Assembly: GCA_022494885.1 (NCBI GenBank)
Contig: JAGVSM010001220.1
Coordinates: 186,001 to 250,000 of the forward strand
Length of the DNA: 64,000 nucleotides
Reading direction: 5' to 3'
DNA from: Micrasema longulum
Lineage: Eukaryota > Arthropoda > Insecta > Trichoptera > Brachycentridae
Shown here: in pieces, positions 57,571 to 64,000 of the stretch
How the letters are laid out: each line of letters opens with the position of its first letter
Position numbering within the stretch: the stretch's first letter is position 1
Translations under genes and position numbers: made by a program
The notes under the pieces: model-generated
The model's database searches: none
Told to the model about the DNA's origin: nothing
What the model saw: only the letters and a program-made list of their open reading frames with translations

Positions 57571-58169
57571 GCGGAAGGAAAAAACTCTCACTAAAATCTA
57601 GGCACCTGCCTCCCATCAGTATCGAGAAGATTAAAAATATCTGCAATGTAATTGTAGTAAGTGAGTGAAGTCTCCGACATTATGAAAATAACATTTCGTA
57701 TTTACACGTAAGAAAAAGTGGGTATTTTTGTTATTTCAAATATGTAACTATATTAACGATATAAGTAACGATATTTTCTTTTCAGTGTCTCTTTTTTAAA
57801 GTCCAAAAACAATTTTCTATGTATAAGGAACAACGTACCTTATAATCTTTTAGAGAATATTTTCTTTTCTCTTTCTTAATATTAAAAAATATTATACCTG
57901 TCTATTTATTATAGGAGCAAAAATTCATAAACATTTTTTGTATACCCACGAACGGGCCATGCCTTTGTGGGATTTTTCGTTTTCTATTTTTATTGTAAAT
58001 GTATATCATTGCTTTGTAATTATCCTTTATTTTTTGTATCCTCTGTTTTATCTCTATGTATTTTGTGAAACAACAAAATTTAAATATATATTTAAAAGGA
58101 ACTGCTCTTATTCTTCATTTGCAGTAATTAACCCATGAAAGTCTTGCATTAGTTTGATAGCCTCTTTAG
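57571..58169. other. No gene recognised
   Basis: AT-rich; nothing supported. Confidence 0.35.
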
Positions 58170-59160
58170 ATTTACTTTGAATCATTCACCGTCATTACTG
58201 CCATATTGTAACTTAACCAGGGCATGAATCAAACTGTCACTATAAACAAGCTTATTTCTTGCCATTTTTCACTCTCCTCAATGCTCATTTTGAATTGAGC
58301 CTACAACAAACATATTTTAAATGAATGAACAGCTCTAGTCATCCATCTTGCTTGATGCATTGCACCGGAAGGCTGAATTCATCTGGTTTTTGTCTTAGTC
58401 TTCCCCCAAAATATTATCGATAACTTGATTTATGATAGATTTTTGCAATTTTGTCAAATCAAAGGTTCAAATTGTTCAATTTTCGTAACGGTAAACTGGT
58501 GATTAACAAAATCAGTGATCATTTGAATCTTCGTAGAATCAATGTTTTTACAAGAGTCTTGAATGTTTTAAAAAGCAAAATATTTTAGTGATATATTATG
58601 TATTAATAACTCTGTAAATTTTGGTTTCAAACACGTTTTGAAGAATTAATTCATTAACATAATGGTGACACAAATGCACAAATGCTTTATTCAATCGGCT
58701 TATATTTGAGTTGTGATGTCACAACACATTGTTTACACCTTTTCATTGAGGTCCTAAACATGTAACGCGTTCAAAAAGGCTTTGGCTTGGTCTTTGCTAG
58801 TTAAAATATCCAGTTTTTGTACTTCAAGAGCTTGTTCCCTTAAACTCAGTAAATTTTGGTTTAAAGAACCAGTTTATAAATATGATGGTGACAAACATAA
58901 AAATAAGAGCTCTTTTTCTAGTTTTTGTCTTAATAACATTGCTCCGTTCGAGCGGTTTGTATTTTATCTGTGGTATCACAGCGCATTATTTACACCTCAT
59001 GGAGCACGTTTAAAAAGGCTTCGGCACGGTCTTTCCTAGTTGAACTATCCAGTGTGAGTACTGCGAGTCCCCTATCTTCAAAGGAAATAAGGATCGGTAG
59101 TCACTCTTCTTTCTTAACTGAATCTGCAGAAAGTATCCTGTGGCATTGCGTATAACATAG
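58170..59160 (-). pseudogene. Transposon-like coding relic with an internal tandem duplication
   Basis: On the minus strand, in shifting frames, it reads QCHRILSADSVKKEE, LTLDSSTRKDRAEAFLNVLH, a second related segment VQKLDILTSKDQAKAFLNAL, then SGAMHQARWMTRAVHSFKIC and EESEKWQEISLFIVTVY. The two similar segments correspond to DNA units at about 58614-58850 and 58850-59090 (offset roughly 236-258 bp). GAMHQARWM-type sequence belongs, to my knowledge, to multi-copy uncharacterised ORFs of arthropod and cnidarian genomes that behave like transposons; I cannot name the superfamily with confidence. Confidence 0.5.
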
Positions 59161-59821
59161 ATCTTTTCTCTAACAGAAAATTTCAAGGTCTTTGAACAAT
59201 TTGTGGGATCTTGAGTATCACGGTAAGAGGAGTTAAGGGGTGCGGCAAATTAACTCCAGCATATTGTTTCTGTGGAGGCAGGGTGCGTGCGCTGTTGGGT
59301 CGTTGGACCGTGGTGGGGCCGAAGTGTTGACTGTGCTGTGCTGTTCACTCTCTCCGGGGGCGGGTATGTCAAAAATATCCCTCTTGTCTTCATGTCTCGG
59401 TAACATTCAATTGGCCTAACCCATAAGTATTTGTGTAATGTATATATACGTGTATGGGTATATATATGTATAAAAAAACCATATCCGTATGAATTTTGAT
59501 TTGTATTTTCTCTAGTATATATGTTTTACTTAAAAATATTATTTTTTTCAATAAAGTTTTGGGTATTAAGGGAGACTAGGGTAAAGAAATCATGTATATT
59601 TATTGATAGCACGTCTTTTCTAACCTAAATAATTATTGAAATCACTTCGCATAAAAAAAAACTGCGGTGACTTGACGGTGATTTTGCACATGTAATTTGG
59701 TGGTTTACTTTTCCGACTACTCGTAAGAATGTATGTTTTATATCACTTCATTACTCCACTAACATCTTTGAAAAAATATGCAGCATGTGTTTGTGATGCG
59801 ATACATGGCATTAAACTGAAA
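59161..59821. other. No gene recognised
   Basis: It contains a G-rich patch at 59215-59370 with no recognised coding, then AT-rich DNA. Confidence 0.35.
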
Positions 59822-60010
59822 AACGGTGGTCTCCGTGGTGTAGTAGTCAAGACGCTTGACTCACACGCGGAAGGTTCCGAGTTCGATTCCGGTGAGGACA
59901 TAAAAAATAAATATGATTTTTCTCAAGCCTAGGTGTTCTGTGATGTTATTCACCACTGTAATTGGGCCTCCTGGCCTGTTGTGGTGAAAAAAAAATTTTT
60001 TTTAACATCG
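59822..60010 (+). mobile_element. tRNA-derived SINE, tRNA-Val(CAC)-like head
   Basis: The head (59826-59900) reads GGTCTCCGTGGTGTAGTAGT with a perfect A box, ACTCACACGCGG at the anticodon loop position (CAC) and GAGTTCGATTCCGGTGAGGAC with a good B box. The acceptor and anticodon stems do not pair properly, so it is not a functional tRNA. The body has TTCACCAC/GTGGTGAA inverted arms and ends in a run of A then T (59988-60004), which could terminate Pol III. Confidence 0.7.
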
Positions 60011-62284
60011 TGTTCGTACAGCTTCTCACGCGCAATTTGTATGGAAAACGTTTAGGTGCAAGTCGGCACCGGTTATAGTACTCAAAATGAGTCGAAATGT
60101 ATCGTGTGGGAGTTTTAAAATAAAATGAACAAAATAAACTCCCATGCGTTTTAAATAAAAAAGTTCGAAAAATAATGGACATCCTTATGTACGCGTATGT
60201 ATTTTTTTCACGAAAAGTAACATTTTCGTAATTTTTTACATTTTCATGTACCAACAGGACGAAATTCATCGCTTCACAGATGTTATTTAATCAATTGCGT
60301 CAAAAATACGAAATTTATTTTCTAAGAAAAAGAATTTCCTGTCTCAATGTTTTAATCATGTTTTTTTTTTTTTTACCCAAGAGTTCGTTTGATAATGGTG
60401 AAGAAATAACAAATGTCCGTATTAAAATATTATTAATAAAATATATCTTTTCAAATAATGATTTTTTTCCTTTTCTGACAAAGAATATACTAAATAATAT
60501 GTATTATACTATTTCTTTTTAAGTCAACCGTTTCTCCAAAGTGAACGTTTTCAATGTAATAAAATATTATACGAGTTAAATAAAAATTATTGAATCTTGA
60601 AGTACTCTTTTGTAAAACAAGTAAGACAGTATGCCAAAGTGATTTAAAAAAAAAGGTAATGTGTTTTTTTTCTGATTTAGTTCATTAAACAAAAAACAAA
60701 ACAGAAATTGCTTTGTACTTTTCGGAATATAAAAAAATACTAAAAGTTCTTTAATTTGTCATGAATGGAATATCATCATGAAGAGTTGGTTTTGCTTTAC
60801 CATTTCTACTTATCAAGGCAATAATGAGCAAAAAATAAGTTTTAAATCCATATTACAAATTCTGCGTTGCAACATTCGTTTGAGGTGTTATTTATATACG
60901 TGATACTTTTTTCTTTATGAATACCTTACTAGGGACAACTGATGTCTAGGCACTCATTTACCTAAATAATATATGCATATGCATACATACATATTCACAT
61001 ACATATATACATAAATAGTAACAAAAGATAAATAAAATATAATTAATAATATAATCAATTTAAAAAAAAAAAAATAAGCACAAAACATAAGTACTGTGCA
61101 GATATTGAACCGAGAGACAAAGTTCAAATTAAAAAGGCAGTATTTAGCAAAAAAAATAAAAAGTGTTTATTTTAAATACCATCTGATAATTGTATTTGTA
61201 TAATTGTATTTGTAATTGTAATAATTGTAATCCTCCTTAACAATTTGCTCTAATAAATACATCGAAAATGAAACTATTTTGTTAAATATACCGTAAAAAA
61301 ATTCAAACTACATAAAACCTCAATTTTCTCAAAACTTTTTAAATGTTGATTACTGCCTTCTTGTTTGGAACGGCAATTTTAAGCAGCCCTACACTGGTCA
61401 GCTCCTGGTACTCAAACGTCTGCACATATATTTATGTACAGAAACGAAAATATTTTAGATAAGAATTAATTAATATACTACAAGGATATGATTGTTCAAT
61501 AATATGCATGACAAGCAAAAATAATTTGGAATTCAATAGACCACTATAAAAATAAACATTTAGCTATATGCGTAATATGTTGTGTTTGAAAGGGTACGTT
61601 ATCTCTTTTTTTTTCGTGTTCATGTTTTGTAGCAAAATGGAATTAAGGTTTAACAAAAACTTATTGCAATACCATACCTACATTTTTATCCCTACGAGTT
61701 TAAGAGTTAAGGGTCATAAATTTAACAATAGGCGTGAATCTGGCATCCTTTTTAATAAAATTCCGCGGGCTGGCGTCGAGCCAAGGAATTATTTTTGTTA
61801 AGTCAAGCATTTTGTGCACTGCCTAAAATATTTTTTAAAGAAGTGCCTACCTAATGTAAAACTGGCAAAATGCTACAAATGCGAGAAATTCGGTCGTTAA
61901 GTTTACCTACGGCCGACGCAAAGTTGTAAAAAATCACAACCTTTCGACGTTGGTTTAGTTCTATTTTAATGAAAGTAATCAAATAAACAGTCTCGAAAAA
62001 ATATTATTTATTGCAGAATATTATAAATTTATATTTTAGTTTACTAATCAATTTCAAGGTTGCTATGACAAGAAAGTAATTATTTATATTGAAATGCGAT
62101 AAAGAATCAGTCGTGTTTTTGCTCGTTTGAGTTTATTGCCTATTTTTAGGTCCATCTTTTACTTTATGGTTGCTTTCTACTATTTTTCTCCGAATTAATT
62201 TATTGAATCAGCGTATAAACTGTGTCTTTCATGACGATGATATCAATTTGAAACTACTCAAAGAATGATCAAGTGATATGTGTG
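60011..62284. other. AT-rich sequence, no gene recognised
   Basis: Nothing recognisable apart from poly(A/T) stretches. Confidence 0.35.
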
Positions 62285-62575
62285 ATTTTGTGACGCTTCT
62301 TTTATATGGTTCGGAAAAGTGGACTTTGAAAGTGAACACCGATAAACAGCTAGAAGTATTCGAAATGTGGTTACATCGCCGAATGCTTCGTATAACCTGA
62401 ACCGAGATGGTAGAACTCTGAAATCTTCCGAAGAGTGAATACCGATAGAGAATTCTCGATGAATGTGAAGAATCATAAAATTTTATTCAAATTCTGAGAA
62501 ATATCGTCTTCTCCGAACGATCTTAAGGAGAAACGTGGTGGCTAAACACTGCAAGGCGTTTTATTTAACATCCTG
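62285..62575 (+). pseudogene. RTE-type RT C-terminal relic
   Basis: It reads LLYGSEKWTLKVNTDKQLEV, FEMWLHRRMLRIT, then RRVNTDREFSM-like sequence. This is the LLYGxExWTxK...LEAFEMWxxRRMLRI hallmark of insect endonuclease-reverse transcriptases after the RT palm. One stop and frame changes; inactive. Confidence 0.75.
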
Positions 62576-63394
62576 AGATTGTTCAGCTATTATAGTCTTT
62601 GACATTGAATTTGTAAAAAGGTTTTGCATAATATTACAAACTATTTATTTTGGGTTGGCATAAATATTAGGGCAATTAAAGCTGATGCATCTGCAACTGT
62701 GACAGTATTGGTTCAACTTTACAGATTCCAGCTAACGCAAATAAAACAATAATTTATTGGTGCAGAGATTGTTTAAGCAGCCATATTGCCTATTAAACAA
62801 TCTTCTGGAGAGGCCTCAGAGTCTCGAAATTAGGATTTTAAATACATTCTAGTGGGGTTTTTAAGGAGAACCTTGCTTAAAAATTATTGCAATAAATTCA
62901 TGAAATTTGTTACTCATAAAAGTAGAAAAGGGAAAGAAAACAAAGGCTTACTAAAGAAGTTATAACCATACTAATAGAACCGAAGCTAGATGGTATTGTC
63001 AATAAAGAAAGTATCTGTGAGCTTTTTGGCAGATAAAAATACTGAATTTTCAATACTGTATTTTTTTTTTAATACTTTTTTCTAAAACAAAAAAAAAGTT
63101 TTTTTAACCGTATAAATATTACAAATATTTTTTTCTTCTTCTAATGATGTTTTTACTTAAATCTAAAATATTAAGTAACCGATCCATATCAACTATAAAA
63201 AATAAAAAATAAATGTTTTAGGCGTAAATATACTTGACCCGCTAATACGAGTATTTCAACCAGCTAATAGTCAGGGTGACTTGAGACGACAAACGAAAAA
63301 TAAGAAACATTGAATTACATTATGTTTTTTTTGGCATTTTGCATTTGCAAGAAGATATTACTTTTAGCTTGAAGTCCGCTAAAATGCTTGTTAA
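62576..63394. other. No gene recognised
   Basis: AT-rich; nothing supported. Confidence 0.35.
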
Positions 63395-63890
63395 ATGTAC
63401 TTAAATAATACCAGCAGACCGTATAGACATAAGAGTGGACGCCCGAAAGCAACAACTCCAAGGGAAGATAAACGGCTACGTCGAATTCGTTTGTTAAACA
63501 GACATATTTTCTGTTCAGAACTTAAACGAAAATGGTCCAAAACATGTGATTTCACCTGTAACTTTATGTCGGAGACTCATAAATTGTGATAACATGGTCG
63601 TAGAACACAAAAGAAGCCGTTACTTCACAATGACAAATTAAAGCAAGGTTGGCGTAGGCAAAGAACCGTAAGAATTGAGCTATTTATCAGTGGAACACAG
63701 TTATTTTCAGTGATGATTCTACTTTTACATTAAATAGTTGCACTGAGAACAGACTTGTCCGATGTTTTCCCGGAGAAAATTTTAAGCTGGAGTATTTCAA
63801 ACCAACCGCGAAGAATCCAGTATCCGTTATGGTTTAGGGCCGTATGTTATTATATTTTATACGGAACTTGCCTTTTTTTTACTTGCTCAT
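63395..63890 (+). pseudogene. Tc1-type transposase relic
   Basis: It reads RHKSGRPKATTPREDKRLRR and SELKRKW (63425-63535, GRPR-type hook and second helix-turn-helix), then in other frames RRTQKKPLLHNDKLKQ, VIFSDDSTFTLNSCTENRLV (63690-63755, with the DDE/D Asp in FSD) and NPVSVMV (63815-63840). This is the Tc1 order between the DNA-binding domain and the second half of the catalytic domain. Frameshifts make it inactive. The right part may continue beyond the window; no inverted terminal repeats were seen. Confidence 0.8.
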
Positions 63891-64000
63891 AATGTTCAAG
63901 GTTTATATTTACTTCAAAGAGGAAAGTTATTTTTTATTAACTTGAAAAAAAAAATTCCATTCAATATCCTAAAAAGAAAAACTTTATAAAGTTGATATGT

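Noticed and set aside
57425..57668. Overlapping open frames of 60-76 codons on both strands
   Set aside because: They are caused by the GC-rich patch lacking stop codons; none resembles a known protein.
59826..59900. Functional tRNA-Val gene
   Set aside because: A and B boxes are good, but the acceptor and anticodon stems do not pair. It is better explained as a SINE head.
1..64000. Bacterial-type systems (CRISPR, operons, phage or defence islands)
   Set aside because: No regularly spaced repeats, no gene clusters, split exons with spliceosomal sites and abundant LINEs and SINEs. This is eukaryotic nuclear DNA.

Overview
The window looks like nuclear DNA of an insect. It is very AT-rich, has almost no long open reading frames, and is crowded with decayed non-LTR retrotransposons, mariner/Tc1 relics, tRNA-derived SINEs and foldback elements. 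The order of insect cannot be fixed from the sequence. The one conserved host gene I recognise is on the + strand: two exons (50537-50816 and 51809-51940) encode the N-terminal PH domain and the start of the following coiled coil of a TIAM/still life (sif) type Rac exchange factor. Both exons have good splice sites and compatible phases. Most of the window is therefore probably intronic or flanking sequence of this gene. A second, unassigned exon-like stretch at 18301-18431 has an acceptor-like and a donor-like site, and its end phase would fit the sif PH exon.

Layout. 0-17 kb: a 3' fragment of an R1-like element beside a minus-strand jockey RT relic (0.7-1.8 kb); another minus-strand RT relic (3.8-4.7 kb); a jockey 3' end with a 35-base poly(A) (5.4-6.3 kb) and its inverted second copy (12.1-12.7 kb); a SINE (8.3 kb); further RT relics at 12.8-13.3, 14.3-15.8 and 15.9-16.3 kb. 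17-30 kb: a foldback MITE (17.7 kb), the candidate exon (18.3 kb), a dispersed repeat (19.8 kb), an endonuclease-plus-linker relic (21.3-22.6 kb), hairpins and an RT 3' fragment (29.4-30.1 kb). 31.1-34.5 kb: an almost complete R1-clade element with a perfect 15-bp target-site duplication, a 28-bp duplication at its 5' edge and one in-frame stop. 34.5-50 kb: dispersed and nested repeats, SINEs, two related foldback MITEs, a 463-bp element with 115-bp inverted arms, a decayed ~190-bp satellite, a mariner C-terminus and an RTE relic (47.8-49.5 kb). 50.5-52 kb: the sif exons. 52-64 kb: more LINE relics, a mariner N-terminal fragment, a duplicated unidentified transposon-like coding relic (58.2-59.2 kb), a tRNA-like SINE (59.8 kb) and a Tc1 relic at the right end.

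The genes do not form a pathway: this is a host-gene intron landscape used as an insertion target. The most informative items are the R1-clade copy (insertion mechanism, hairpins shared with a second copy), the foldback elements, and several small repeat families visible only by comparing distant parts of the window. I saw no CRISPR array, operon or other prokaryote-like system.
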